64,000 bases of DNA from assembly GCA_008508345.1 (NCBI GenBank), contig QNGE01001231.1, positions 109,046-173,045 of the forward strand. The letters run 5' to 3'. The position numbers were made by a program, and so were the translations under genes. Shown here piece after piece: positions 46,575 to 58,497 of the stretch. How positions within the stretch are numbered: position 1 is the stretch's first letter; every line of letters starts with the position of its first letter. Origin of the DNA: Paragonimus westermani (taxonomy: Eukaryota; Platyhelminthes; Trematoda; Plagiorchiida; Troglotrematidae). Under the pieces are notes generated by a model. The model was not told the origin of the DNA, did no database searches, and saw only the letters and a program-made list of their open reading frames with translations.

Positions 46575-47040
46575 ATGCAGTGACCAACGACCGTGTGGCC
46601 CCTCTAAGGATTTTGGTTGCAATCATGTATTTCTTGTTTGTCAGTTCCGTATGCATATGTCTGTGCATACCTGTCATAGGAAGCCTGATGATTACTCCAT
46701 ATTACTTTCTTCAGTCCCGCAACTCATTGTCGTTTCCTTGACGATTTATCTAACATTCTCTTCTCGAAGTAGTTTCGTTCGTATCGTTCGCGTGTTATTT
46801 AACGCACTCGAAGGTTTTAAACACTTTTCCGTTTGGCAAACTCTTGAATGCAGTCAAGTGACTCAGAGCATACCATGCACTCGTGTCTCTTCTTTTGGTC
46901 CCTGCCGTTGTTTCCAGACCACGTCGGAGCTAACTACTCGTCATATTTCCAAATATTGCCGAAAATATACGGTTTGTTTACAGCACCATCGCATTCGGTT
47001 ATTTCAACGCCTGCTGGGACTACATGTAAACTGCTCTCCG
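46575..47040 (+). repeat. Dispersed repeat, family C, copy 2
   Basis: Low-identity counterpart of 18990-19500 in the same orientation (see that entry). The 148-codon plus frame 46651-47097 overlapping it has no domain signature and is not preserved in the other copy, so it is not called a gene. Confidence 0.45.
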
Positions 47041-47114
47041 GAGAGGCCTTCTAAAATTCTTAGTGGACGAAGGTCGACCATATGCCCGCTACACTGACGT
47101 TACTGAACACATAC

Positions 47115-47480
47115 CTCTGTGGGATTGTTTGACGAAGGTGCCTCCAGAAAACGGTAAGAAGAGTTGGAACACATACGAATCTGGCGTCGGGAGAGAATGA
47201 TTGTTGGCCTACAGAATAGCGTCAGTGCTCTGTTGCAAGGTAAAACTGCGACCAAACCAACCGTGACAGAACGAGAATCCTGCCCACTTCTGGCGTGTCA
47301 AGGGTTCGATAAACTGGCGCAATATAAGGCCAGTTAAAAAATCGACCGCAACAGATTGGATTGATGCTTGTGAGGCTGTCACGCACACACGGTCCCCTTT
47401 ACTAACATGATGCTAACTATTAATAAGCAAAGATATGAGGTGTATTGAGATCGGACTGGAGCGGTTTCCTGGTTGAAGAA
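47115..47480 (-). repeat. Dispersed LTR-like repeat, family B, inverted copy
   Basis: Reverse complement of 13370-13790 at about 75-80 percent identity. It is directly adjacent to a family C copy, so B and C may be parts of one larger element here. No coding sequence was recognised. Confidence 0.65.
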
Positions 47481-47879
47481 ACTTCAGTCAAGTGAGATAA
47501 GAGTTGCGGATTGGATTTTACCGATACACTGATAACGAAGCGCCCGGCTTTGTTATGGATGCCATTCAAATTGGGGAGATATGTTCAAGCTTCTTCCTCC
47601 CATATGTGTGAACAGCATTTTTCAGTGGATCAAACGTGACTGAAAGGTGAAATAAGGCTTGCATGCCCTAAGGCACAAACTAATTATCGTTCACTATAAG
47701 CAAACAATCAACCAGCTGACGTGAAAAAACAATAACATATGCAAAATAAGCGACAAATATAAACAGATTTGGAAGGGTTGGAGATAATTGTGTTACAGGA
47801 ACTCCGTTCTAAAAACTTTTTTTTAGGTCGGCGTACATGGTCATGATGGCTCATGCACGGGTTGGCGATAGTCGAGATG

Positions 47880-49630
47880 CAGAACACTGGGCGGGATTGG
47901 TAATGAGATAATGGAGCGTAACATTATCTGTGAAGACATTTGAAGGACAGCAAAAAGAAGTCACTTATAGAAAGAAGAGTGGATGGCGGTATCGAAACAT
48001 CAGAGCAGTCGACACTCACGTTTTCCAACATGAAGTGGCATCACCTATGCAAAAAGCAAGAAAGCGGCCATTCGGGTAACTTCGCTAGCAAGCCATCACG
48101 TTAAGCTCAGTCGAAGGTTTTGAATGTATTGGAAGAAGCATACTGAGTTTCCCCGGAGGAGTTTGTGGCACATAACCAAACGCGAGAAAAGTGAGTGAGA
48201 AGGTCGATTGTAGGGCGCTGAAATCGAAAACCAAACCGCTGCTCGTTGGCTAGTACGTCGTTCGTCATATGACGTAACGAACGGTTACCAGCAAGGGATT
48301 CTATAAATTCAGATAAGAATTGAGGAGAGAACAGGGACGACAGTTATGTGAGTCCAAAGGGTTGTCGCACTTCGGAGCGGAAGAACACGGTAGTTTCCAA
48401 GATGATGGTAATACTGTCGATGCAAACGATGAACGAAATAACCGTGTTACGAATGACTTCTGAACATAGGGGGTTGCCGAGCACTGCAAGCAGTGGAATT
48501 GGAGAGGGGAGACGACATAGTTAATTTGAGGTAGGAGTGACGGTGGAGTTAAATGTAAACAGGTGGCTGATAACTTTAACTTTATCGTTCGGATAATAAA
48601 CGTGATTGGCATTAGCTTCCAGAATAGCCGGGAAAGGTCGTTGGTAAAATTTCGAAAAGCAGCTTCAATCAAGCTAAAGAATGATCTGCCAGTTCAAACG
48701 CCTTAGGGGTTGGCAAGACGTTCCTTGATTATTACCACACCGGCCAATTAGGCGCTACAACCCGTAACATGATTTGGGTGATTGGAAGAAGTAGACTAAG
48801 CGCGGCATCGTTTGTACAGGCGAGGACCGATTGAAAAAGGGCACCTCATCGAGTTTACAGACGTGGAGAACCAATGAAAGCATTCCAACAAACAAGGTAA
48901 TATCGACTACGAAGGAGAAATGATCCAAAGAAACACAACCACGCCAGGGAGTTGTGCCTAATTTGGGAAAAGCTAGTCAGTGTACACGATGACGAGTTTT
49001 TAGTCAAGAATACATTAAAGATGCAGGGGCTGTCGCCGTCTCGATCAGGATTCATGGTAGGGAACGTCACAAGCTGTGATAGGCAGTTAATAACATAAAA
49101 CTGTTTTGGACTTCCGTTCCTCTGGTTAACTCCCGATAAGGTGGAAGTCACTTGATATTACGGATGCTCAAATCGCCAATCATATGCAATTTCCCATTGA
49201 AATCCATTCCAAGTGTATTCGATAGAAGCAGTAAATGTGTCGAACTGTTTCGCAGCGAAATCACAATTCGGTGAACGGTATATGCAAAACAATTACATGT
49301 TTTAGGTTGTAGCAGGGATCCTTGAACAAATAATTTGAAAACCAAGGGAACAAAAATTCAAGGGATAGAGGGTTTAGAGAAGACGAGTGGTGTATGAAGC
49401 GCGAATAATGAGAGAGGGGAAGGGAAATAGTCAGGATATTCAAAATAAATAAAAACCTTGTAATCAGCTATTTGGGCTTCAGTTGAAATGCCAAAAAACG
49501 AGGGGAGAAGAAGATACATAGTGGAGAACTGAATCGATATAACAATGGATACTACTGCTGCACAACAGGTAGCCTCGTTTGTGAGGAGCATATTGCGTGC
49601 ATTCGAGAACTGAAGAGCAAGCGTCAACGC
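47880..49630 (-). pseudogene. CR1/jockey-type LINE with endonuclease and RT
   Basis: Reading the minus strand from 49627: AQIADYKVFIYFEYPD (pattern ...Y..+R.DR...GG), then LLLLSNTLGMDFNGKLHMIG with DLSIRNIK (LL..L......LL+GDFN...I.W), then LVTFPTMNPDRDGDSPCIFN and VFLTKNSSSCTLTSFSQIRH with NSLAWLCFFG (PTR......S.LDL+LTN......I....P+..SDH). Reverse transcriptase follows from 48672: VLPSSWKLPCSSAPKCDNPL with DSHNCRPCSLLNSYLNL (P..WK...V.P..K......NYRPISL). Near 48240 comes LANEQRFGFRFQRPTIDLLT, and then NTFKTFD followed by RDGLLAKLPEWPL (KAFD.VWH..LL.KL). The element ends in degenerate sequence near 47900. It lies in the same orientation as spastin and only about 270 bp behind its stop codon. 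Confidence 0.7.
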
Positions 49631-49900
49631 CAGAAAGACAATGAACTACTACTCACTGTGTGTTAATGCACGTCAGCTGTGCAACTGAGTGTACATGTTC
49701 GTCGTCCCATAATTTGCTTCCCTACACAAGCAATCAACGAAATGCACCACCACCTCCGCGGCCCCCGTATCAACTGAGCACTGTTCCATCTCCCCGTCAA
49801 TTTCAACTCTCACAGGTACAGCTTAGTATGATAATAGAGAAAACTGTTGAGCAGTACAAAACATGTCAGACTTACTTGGATCATGATATCTCACGCACAG

Positions 49901-50139
49901 TCACATTAAACTTAACGGGTTAGAGAACAGCTTCCCCATAGATGATCGAGTTGCATCGGTTGATGCAGACCTGTTCTCGTTGGCTGATTCTCCAAACTGG
50001 CTGTTCCACTTTTCATAGGCGGCCAGAGAGGAAGGGTCAACCGACGGCTTCACGTTATTTAGACTATGTATAAAGTCACCGAGATTGATGGGTCGAATTG
50101 ATTGAGGAGATACCGTTCGAAGTTTCGTGGAATCGATGT
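49901..50139 (-). CDS. spast: Spastin-type AAA ATPase, terminal coding exon
   Basis: A consensus acceptor (a T-rich tract ending CTCTTTATAG) precedes position 50139, and the exon runs to a TGA at 49903-49901. The first two bases complete an Asp codon with the last base of the previous exon. It then reads IDSTKLRTVSPQ, SIRPINLGDFIHSLNNVKPS and VDPSSLAAYEKWNSQFGE. This is the C-terminal helix region of spastin (human pattern RN+.LSDF..SLK+.+.SV....L..Y..WN..FGD), which closes the small AAA subdomain. After the FGE the chain continues about 25 residues, rich in Ser and Asn, whereas spastins usually end within a few residues of this motif. The protein severs microtubules as a ring hexamer. Family assignment is by motif; fidgetin and katanin fit less well. 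Confidence 0.9.
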
Positions 50140-53100
50140 CTATAAAGAGAGATGGACAAAAAAAATTAAATTCCGAATCCGATGAAACAGCTCAAATACT
50201 GAGACTTGGGCTTACACTGTTACCGATGTGTGCACCCTGGAAGATATGCATAAACGACGAATCAATAATAATGTACAACGTTTACCTGCAAAACTTACAT
50301 GGACCAGTTGAAAAAAATTTCGACATCATCTTAACCACTGAATAGATCGACGAAAGAAAAGACAAAAGTTTACAGCATATAAAAAACCTACTTGATCCTT
50401 TCAATCTAAAAGAGCTAGGCATTCGAAATAGCATCCAATACTGACACTACAGAAGACTGTAGACAAATGGTCAGAATCAAGATAGCCCGAACAGTGGGGG
50501 ATCATACATCGGAGGCGTGCAGAACAGAACAGGTGTGCAGAGCCAACAGCGGTACCTAACTAACGCTTTACGTACCTCAAGGAATGAAGTTAGAGTTATT
50601 TCTCACAAGCACAAAGTCAGCAAACAGAAAACCATTAGCTCAGTGAGTTTGAACCACACAATAACAGTAATAATCATAGCATTCCTGGATTGTTTAACGA
50701 TCAGTTCCAATCGGTAGAAAACTGATAAATGATGAATTTATTTCGCTGACAATTCAAACGTATGCAACCTAAGTTAGTGGAGCAAAAGTAATGAGCAGCT
50801 GGAAAACAGCAGCAACGAGTGTGCGTAAGTAGATATATCTACGTGGATCCCATTGGAGGTGAATAAATACATTTGGAAATATTCCAATTGAGGGGGTAAC
50901 CAATCACTAACAGAACTGTGGACACAAAGTTTTTGGTGCCATAAACCGTTGTGAAACAGCAGTCAATTTAATGTATACAGAGAAAGTTGGTCGATGTTTC
51001 AACAATTTAAGAAAAATAAATAATCCTCGGAAAACAAGTCAGAAGGGAAATAACGAGTAAACAGTACATCCGATGGAAGGGGCACACGTGCATCTATACA
51101 CTAATTGATTAGATGATATAGAACGCAGAGACTTTGAGCAAAGGAAAGATAGCCATCTAACTCACGTGAAAATACCAGTTATATGAAGTGACCCGATTGT
51201 AACTTTATTCAAAGTAAACCCTAGACACTTGAAAAAAGAAATCGTAGGGGTTCATCACTTACACGAAGAGGCTTTCAGCGTTAGCAACCGGTTCAAAATA
51301 CAGACATCAATAAACTGGAATGTGTTGGAAGACAAACCGCCGAATTGGGAAATGTTTGACAATTTGAACAAATCGTCTAAAAAGGTTGGTGGAGACTGGA
51401 GTGAGGTGTTTGACACATCATGTCACCGCATTAACACAGTTGGATAGAAGGAATAGGGCACAAATGCCACATGAAGATAGAACAAATTAAAAGGTGGGTT
51501 GCGCTTTGCGAAATAACAGCGCCAGTGGTAAGTGGTGACAGGATGACAAAATCGCGTAAAGTAATCACGGTTAGTGAAATAATCGAATAAAGGAGCAATG
51601 GTCGAAGCCCACTGACAACACGATGTGGTGGCTCCTCATTCATACTCCCCAATTCATCGCTGTAGTCCAGATGACATAGGCGAACAGCTTAAGACAGCCC
51701 ACAGAGCGAGATCAGAGCAGAACGGAATAGACGAACGATAATACAGAAAACAGAACATTAGTACAGAAAGGCAAATATCTTTGAGCCTGTGACGTTTATA
51801 TGAGTTTTCTGGCAAAGATCGAAGCTACAAACGTGTAAGTAATCCGGCCGAATTGTCTGTTCCTCTAGAACGATAGGTGTTATGCCCGCTGCTCTGAATG
51901 GATCGTAATTTCTTTCAATCTGGACATGCATCAGTTAAAAGCTGACAAAACGCCATAGACAGTCCTTGAGAACGATCAATGATGAACCTTTGGTGCATCG
52001 GCGATCGATTAAGCCGCGGTGACGTGCCCGTGCGACGGAGTGGTAAGCGAGCTGGGCGTAAGAGATTAGCACAACAAGAAAGCATCTACAGCGAACCGTC
52101 AAAAAAGAGACGGGAAGCGCACTGGGTGCAGGAAAGTTAGTTAGGCGCTAGTTTCCACATCAGCGCAGCAGGCAAATCCGGATACGCATGCTACAAACCA
52201 CTGGGTGTATGTAGGTGAGTGAGGTTCTGCTCAAACCTTAGGTATTCATATTTCAGCCAACAACGGCAGTTAGGAACGTTGAAATCAAAATCGTACTGAT
52301 GACACTCTTGTCTGAAATGTGGTAGTATTACCTTAAATTATTAGTGCGAAACATGCAAAATGCAGTGTTCTCGCTGTTGACTTAATTAAGGATTACACTT
52401 GCAGCGCACATAATTAGAAAGAACGTAAAACCAAAGTGACAATTTGATGAAAATCAACCTTGCATTTCTACTAATACAGAAAGAACGTATTTACCAGATA
52501 CATAAACAGCAATCACCCGCAATGCCAACACCTTTCCATATTCGACCTCGGAAGATCGATACAAAAAACATACTACTGCAACCCATGAAATTGACAACCA
52601 TGGTGTTCAGAACAATACTGGAAAATGGGATGATTACCAAACCAGAGGTGATACTACGACAATTAAAACCGACATCAGTAAACATAGCTACTCAGGAACA
52701 ATGGCACGATGGGAAGAATACGTTGAAGTATGTAACTATGTTAAAATGGTAAGTCCTAATTTTCTAGATAAGACTTTGGAAAAAGAGTGAGAGGTAAAAA
52801 CACCACTGTTTCTGATCTACTCACAAATAGTTGGGATGGAACACGGTAAGTACTCGGCTATTATTAATGAGAAGGACAATAAACATTAATAGTTGGAGCT
52901 TCTATCACAAGAACTGCTGGTCACAAAATAATGATAACACATTCCGAAAAAACGTGTGGTTTATCAAAAAACGGTTGTTGACGTGTCGTTTTTGTAGTGA
53001 CTCGGACACACCGCTGACATACATGTTGTCATACACTAGACCTACGATCCATAAGTTCTAACCTCAACTACTGAATAGTCGTAACTTGCTCGTATCGTCT

Positions 53101-53484
53101 GAAGAAGCCTTCATGACAGAGATGAAACACAGCCGATGGGCGTGTTTACTGTCTGTTTGTAATTCTGTTGTGAAATAAGATCGCAATCGGTCTCAGGCAT
53201 ATGTTAACTGACCACACAATCAGTAGACTCTACGTGCACCAATGAAGTGTAATTTTAACCATAACTTCGCAGGTCGATATGCAGCAGTGACCTACTGTTT
53301 ACGTACATCGTGAAGGTCCCAAAAGAACAAAGACGATGAGAAAAAGTAGGCTTAGGAATTCGTATGAAATTGTGAGAACACCAAGGTCTACATCAAGACC
53401 GTTAATTGAAACCTAGTTAGTACGGATGAAGGGATACAAATTTTCACATGAAATTGGTTAAGAGGAACAAAAGAGGCAGCTCAC
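50140..53484 (-). other. Spastin intron between the last two exons
   Basis: A GT donor follows 53485 and an AG acceptor precedes 50139, giving an intron of 3345 bases. Antisense open frames occur at 50127-50345, 51229-51447 and 52444-52752. The last is flanked by splice-like sites but matches no known protein. No transposon protein was recognised, so the length is not explained by an obvious recent element. Confidence 0.75.
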
Positions 53485-53555
53485 CGCGAATCGGTTGCAA
53501 AGCAGATTCCTTGGCTAACTCCTTCAAGTCACTCGCTGAGTACCCTTCAGTACGG
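53485..53555 (-). CDS. spast: Spastin-type AAA ATPase, 71-bp internal exon
   Basis: This exon is bounded by GATACAG before 53555 and by GTGAGC after 53485. Its first base completes a Ser codon begun in the ATPase exon (TC plus C) and its last base begins the Asp codon completed by the next exon. Between them it encodes RTEGYSASDLKELAKES followed by ALQPIR. This is the strongly conserved start of the small AAA subdomain (spastin pattern TDGYSGSDL..LAKDAALGPIRE). The perfect phase on both sides and the conserved motif make this short exon, invisible to ORF length filters, a confident call. Confidence 0.92.
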
Positions 53556-56500
53556 CTGTATCACATCGGGCAGGGGAAAACCAGGAGGAACATATTCATT
53601 TCAAATGTGCTTCGGAAGCTGAAATAATTGGCCAGAACGCCTAGTGTATATAAAAAAATCTACGAAAAAAATTTAAAAACCAATATGCACTCAAGCGTGT
53701 CATCCCCATAGCCGACAGCGGTACTTTAGCAAACAGTATTGGTAGTTTATTGCTGGACAACCATGGAACAAAACGTTAAAATGAAAAATACAATAAAATT
53801 CTTTGTCGCACGGGAACTGAAGTAATGGTGGAGAACGCCAGCCTAATTTCCAAAAGTTCTGAGGGTGTGTCCTCATAGATTCAGAGACAAGTAGCTATCG
53901 TAGGGGAATATACTGCTTCAGGGGAAAAAACGGACAGAAAAATCGAGATATGAAAGGTGCTGCGCCCAATTAACAGCGACGAACTCTCTAGAAGCTCCAG
54001 TTTGTAACACAGGCTGCCACTGGAGATGGTAAAATAGTCACAACCACATAATTACGAAGCCGAAAACGTGTACCCAAAAAACAACCAAGTCGTTAGTTTG
54101 ATAGAACCTTTGATTGTTCACACAATCAAGAGTTCTACAGAGTAGAAACCAATATCTCCAGAATGTCTGTGACACCTTCACTGTAGAACGGTGATAGAGG
54201 TTTAATCAAACGGGCTATTTTTGGTTGGAATGTGGAAATCGAAGTGCATCCAACAGAGCACGGAGTTCACTTATTGCACCGATGCGAAGAGCCACAGTAC
54301 AGTTAAAGTCTCATTAATTCGAATCATGATACCAGGAGATAACCTTCACCGTCTACAGATTTAAACAGGATATGAACTAGGCTCGCGCTTATCATTTAGA
54401 CGTCATCGAAATCGCCGTAATACAGTACACCCTTGTTCGAGATACGATTGCCTGAGAACTGCTGAACCAATTTAGAAGAAATTTACGAAGAGCAGTGCGA
54501 ACCATATTATGAAAAAATCCCACATAATCAGAAGCAATGGAGCAAATATGATCAATTTCAGGAGTACTCTGAAGAGATAACCGTCAAAAAGAAGACTTAG
54601 CCGTTCTAGTGTTAACCACATAGAAAATTACAAATCAATGGAACAGAGCAGTAATTGAGTGTGATCTCACTTTGCTGCAAGCAAGATTAAAGCGAAAAGG
54701 AGGCATACCGTGAACAAAACGCGCTACACGCATACAGACTGAGTATGCACATCAAGGACTCAAAAACATCACTGATCGAAATACTTCACCAGTCAATACA
54801 ACCACCATGTATGTGAAGTGAAATTAGACCACTAAGTGACAAAAAAAGACACCTAGGAGAAATAAACCACAACACGGTTTCAATTCGCATCACCATAAAC
54901 GTAAGGTTAGCATAAACGGAACCAACACTTGTTTTTAAAAAAAATGGAACGTATGGATCCATTAGGGTTGTGAGTTATGATCCCAGCCATTCAGTAAAAT
55001 GATAGACCACGATTCGATAGAGTATTGTGATCTGTGGTCGACAAGTGCCTTGTGACAGACGACACAGCGCATCTCCGTTAAACGATAAACACCTATGAAT
55101 ACAATAAATAAACCTTTGATCACTATGTCACACGCTCACTGGCAACGGTTATAGGCGGTCTTTCTGTACCACTCACGTGAACCATTCGCAGCAAACAAAA
55201 AAGCTGATAAATGCAACCGGTGATGGAAAAGGTGAGAGTACAGAGAACTGAATAATTTGTTAGAGCCAAACCAGTTTTGTTGCATTACAAACGCAGGTAG
55301 CTGAGGTCAACATTGGACACACATTGAAAAGTTAATGGCAGTCGTCGTGGGGTTGACACATCGTGCTGTGAACCAGTGGATGAACACGTATTCCTTCGGA
55401 AGTCTTGAAGCACATCAATCAGTATTGGCGGACGAGCACCACGAGACTCGACTTAGCAAAAACCGAAGAGAAGGACCGCAAATACTGGTGATCGGAACGT
55501 GTAACTTACATGAAATTAATTATTGCATTTGGAAATTTCCGGAAGTTATTTAATCCCGTTTGAACAAATTGGTGCCAAATGGCCTGTTGTTGGCGAAATA
55601 CCTTACGGGACAACAGCATATATCCAGTAAAGGGAACCAGGACGTTGTGCGGATCATTTCTAATGGCAATTCAATTGGTCTGCCGTGCCAACCATCCTGA
55701 TTTGTAACTTGCGCCTACAGCGTACTTACAGCGGCAGAGAGAAGAGAAATGTTTAGGTTCCATGAGGTATTTAGCTCAGACTCCTTCGTTTCGGTCCTCT
55801 TCAATGATGATGGAGGTGCGCCAGTTCAAGAACTTTTCAAGGTTTGGAATACCCAGAAACTGTTTTTGTTCTGAAATAATTAATAGCTGCTTCAATCGTT
55901 ATGAAAAACGCACGCGAGATCTGAACCAAATACCGAGGAATCGATATGATTTCGGTTGTGCCTAAACGTGTGGTATCTGCCCTGTTTCGTAGGTCATCCG
56001 AAGAGACCCGCAAGGAACAGGTTAAGTTTTGCACAGGTCGTCCATTGGAATTGCTTGCTGGAAAGTAGGTATCTGTTTTGGGGGCAAAAAAATCTCTGGA
56101 AGAATTGAAAGGTATAGCACAGTACACCACCTTCCACCATCACGAGCGCCTTGCGGTGAGCATATACAACCATCCCTTTATCTTCGACTTCACGATGAAC
56201 AATACACAGCAGAAAGCTCCAGACTGTCTGCCAGGGAAGTCTCGAATTCACCGAAAAACACTACTTGCCAAAAGCATTACTATTTTAAGTAACTTTCAAA
56301 GTTGGTACCGATGTGTTATTCTCCGCCTTTCACCAGTTCTCGACCTTTCGTTGTCACTTTTGGCATCCAACCTACACGCCTGCCCTTTGATTGGGGTTTT
56401 GCTGTATTACCTGTACTTCTAATTGATCCACTTTTCGACCTCGCTTTCTAATTGGTCGCAAATCCCACAAATATGAACAAGTTTGTGACCATGTTGTCTT

Positions 56501-58294
56501 CAGATCGAGCAACACTAATCTCGGTTTGAAGGTCAATCTTCTTCCTGTCTTCATGCGTTAGCTTTGGGTTGCTGGGTTGACTGTGATGTTGCAAGTGAAT
56601 CGTTTATACTCTGTCGTCCGTTTTTCATTTTATCTATTCCTTCTGATCACCTTCCACGTTCAAAGACCGTGCATCCAGTGTCAACACCGTTTCACATGCG
56701 GTGACGTGCAATGGTGTGTTTTGCGTCGTCCAAGTACAAAGTGCTCTTCAGTATAGACAGGGCCTGTGCCCCCACTCACCATGGGTGGTGACAGTCTGCG
56801 TTTAGTTGAAAATTTACCGTCTTGAAAGGTGTAGTACAGATGGTAGTGGCATTAAATAAGACATCCCGTCATACAAGATCTAAGCTTGATGGACAGTTTT
56901 AAACTTGAAGTGCCACTGGCACTGGTGTGAAATCCGTCTTTCGTCGGGGGATAGGAAGTACAATGGACTATGTGCGTGGCACTGCACTGAGACTAACAAA
57001 CCAGTGCATCGAGGATGCTTGTAAGAAACGTGCACATACAAACTGACTGCACAGCATTGCTGGTGTGTGATGACAGTTTCGCAAGAACAATGATGAGGTT
57101 CTACGGTGTGTGTTGGGAAATTGTAGACTCCCCTCACGATCTCATGCATGCCAATTCGCGGCCAATCATGTCTCGCTTCATTTACATTCTCTTTGTGCGG
57201 CTTGGACGGTGGGAAGCCCACTACTAGGCATAGGAGCATGAATAAATTGGAATCAAGTTCGGTCTCTGCTGTTTCTATAGGGTTTTTGATCGGACTTCGA
57301 GAGACCGATGGCTAAGGACATTGAAGGGCATGGCAGAATTCGATAGCATGGATGCTGTTGCACACGTTATCGCGACCACCGTCAGCTGCCGTGACATAAA
57401 CGTCTTTTTGAGAGTAGACAGTTACAAAACACTAATACAAACAGCAACAATAGCGTTATAGTAACACATGGAGTAAACAGGGTAAAAATCAGTTCTCTCG
57501 TCAGTTTTATCGCCACATACCTCCTCCAATCCACTAATTTTGTAGCATTAGTTTTGATCTGTAGTTCCTGGCTGACAGTCAACATGTCGCGGGATTCGTG
57601 TACAACACGTATAATAACACCATCTAGACGCAAAATAAACAGTGTGGTATGCGGCGCTCAGCCCACACGGACTCGAATTTGCACACGCTGTAGACTTCCC
57701 TGGGATTAACTGCAACTTCATAGACATGAAACAGTTGAGTAACCAGTCATCTAGAGTGAATTAACCACTGTGCAGTTGCTACAAATATTTCGGTAAATAT
57801 AGTTCATATGTCCTTCGTTGATAAAGACGAAATGAAGCGGAAAACGCACCAGGATAGTACACGTAATACGACTCACTAATCTCAATCCAACCCTCGAGAG
57901 TTTATGAGCGAGTGAAACTGCATGAGCCGTACACTAAGAAGTTACAGCTAAACGAACACAAAAGCCATTCGGATGAACTACCTAGTGGGTCTAAACAGAA
58001 CACACATCCAGTTGAAAATATGTTTGCCATAAATGCAAAATGAAGCGACTTTCCCAACAGAAAATTCGTTTTGACTCATCTTTCTTTGATAATACATTGA
58101 ACAGCTTTTTGTGTGAATGAGCAGACAGACTTAAATCCCGATATCCCTTACAAATAGTGAAACGTCTGATTAAGAGAACATAAAAGTCTGAAAGAGGAAA
58201 TACCTGCAGACACAATATGGCCACTTAATAGGGATAGTTGAAATGCTTGGAGGCAATCGAATGGAATAGATAGGTTAAGGAAAACAAAACTCAC
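53556..58294 (-). other. Spastin intron downstream of the ATPase exon
   Basis: This intron is 4739 bases long, with a GTGAGT donor at 58294 and a CAG acceptor ending at 53556. The stretch 55335-56400 is unusually open on the plus strand: successive frames give, for example, SDSFVSVLFNDDGGAPVQEL and RVVSALFRRSSEETRKEQVK. It looks like a broken coding sequence, possibly a transposon, but I cannot name it. A minus-strand segment at 57610-57507 resembles an exon (acceptor TTTTGCGTCTAG, donor GTATGT) but is not needed for the spastin frame. Confidence 0.65.
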
Positions 58295-58497
58295 GAAGCT
58301 ATTTTTTGCATATCATTTTCGGACAATGTGTGTTTAGTATTCTTGTCTAAAAGCGCACGCAAAAGTGTGAGCCTTGCGTTTGCATCCGGCATACGGATGT
58401 AGATACGCCGAGGAAATCGACGTAGAGCAGCATCGTCCAATTCGCCTGGTCGGTTGGTAGCAGCTAAAATGAGCACCCGCTCATTACCAGATCCAAC
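58295..58497 (-). CDS. spast: Spastin-type AAA ATPase, sensor 1/arginine-finger exon
   Basis: The exon starts after CCCAG at 58498 in phase 0 and ends at a GTGAGT donor. It encodes VGSGNERVLILAATNRP, then GELDDAALRRFPRRIYIRMP, then DANARLTLLRALLDKN and ending SENDMQKIAS. LILAATNRP holds the sensor 1 Asn that positions the attacking water. ALRRF carries the two Arg that reach the ATP of the neighbouring subunit, and the flanking ELDDAA and RRIYI are spastin-like (family pattern V.GATNRPQELDEA.LRRF.KR+Y). Human fidgetin lacks this NRP/LRRF combination. The preceding exon should end with the conserved EFDG and encode Walker A and B; it was not found up to base 64000 and must lie outside the window. 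Confidence 0.95.

Noticed and set aside
46651..47097. 148-codon plus-strand ORF
   Set aside because: It overlaps a degenerate repeat whose other copy does not preserve the frame, and it has no known motif.
57507..57610. Possible extra spastin exon on the minus strand, with good acceptor (TTTTGCGTCTAG) and donor (GTATGT)
   Set aside because: The ATPase exon joins the 71-bp exon directly in correct phase with continuous family alignment, so no sequence is missing. The candidate translation does not resemble spastin.
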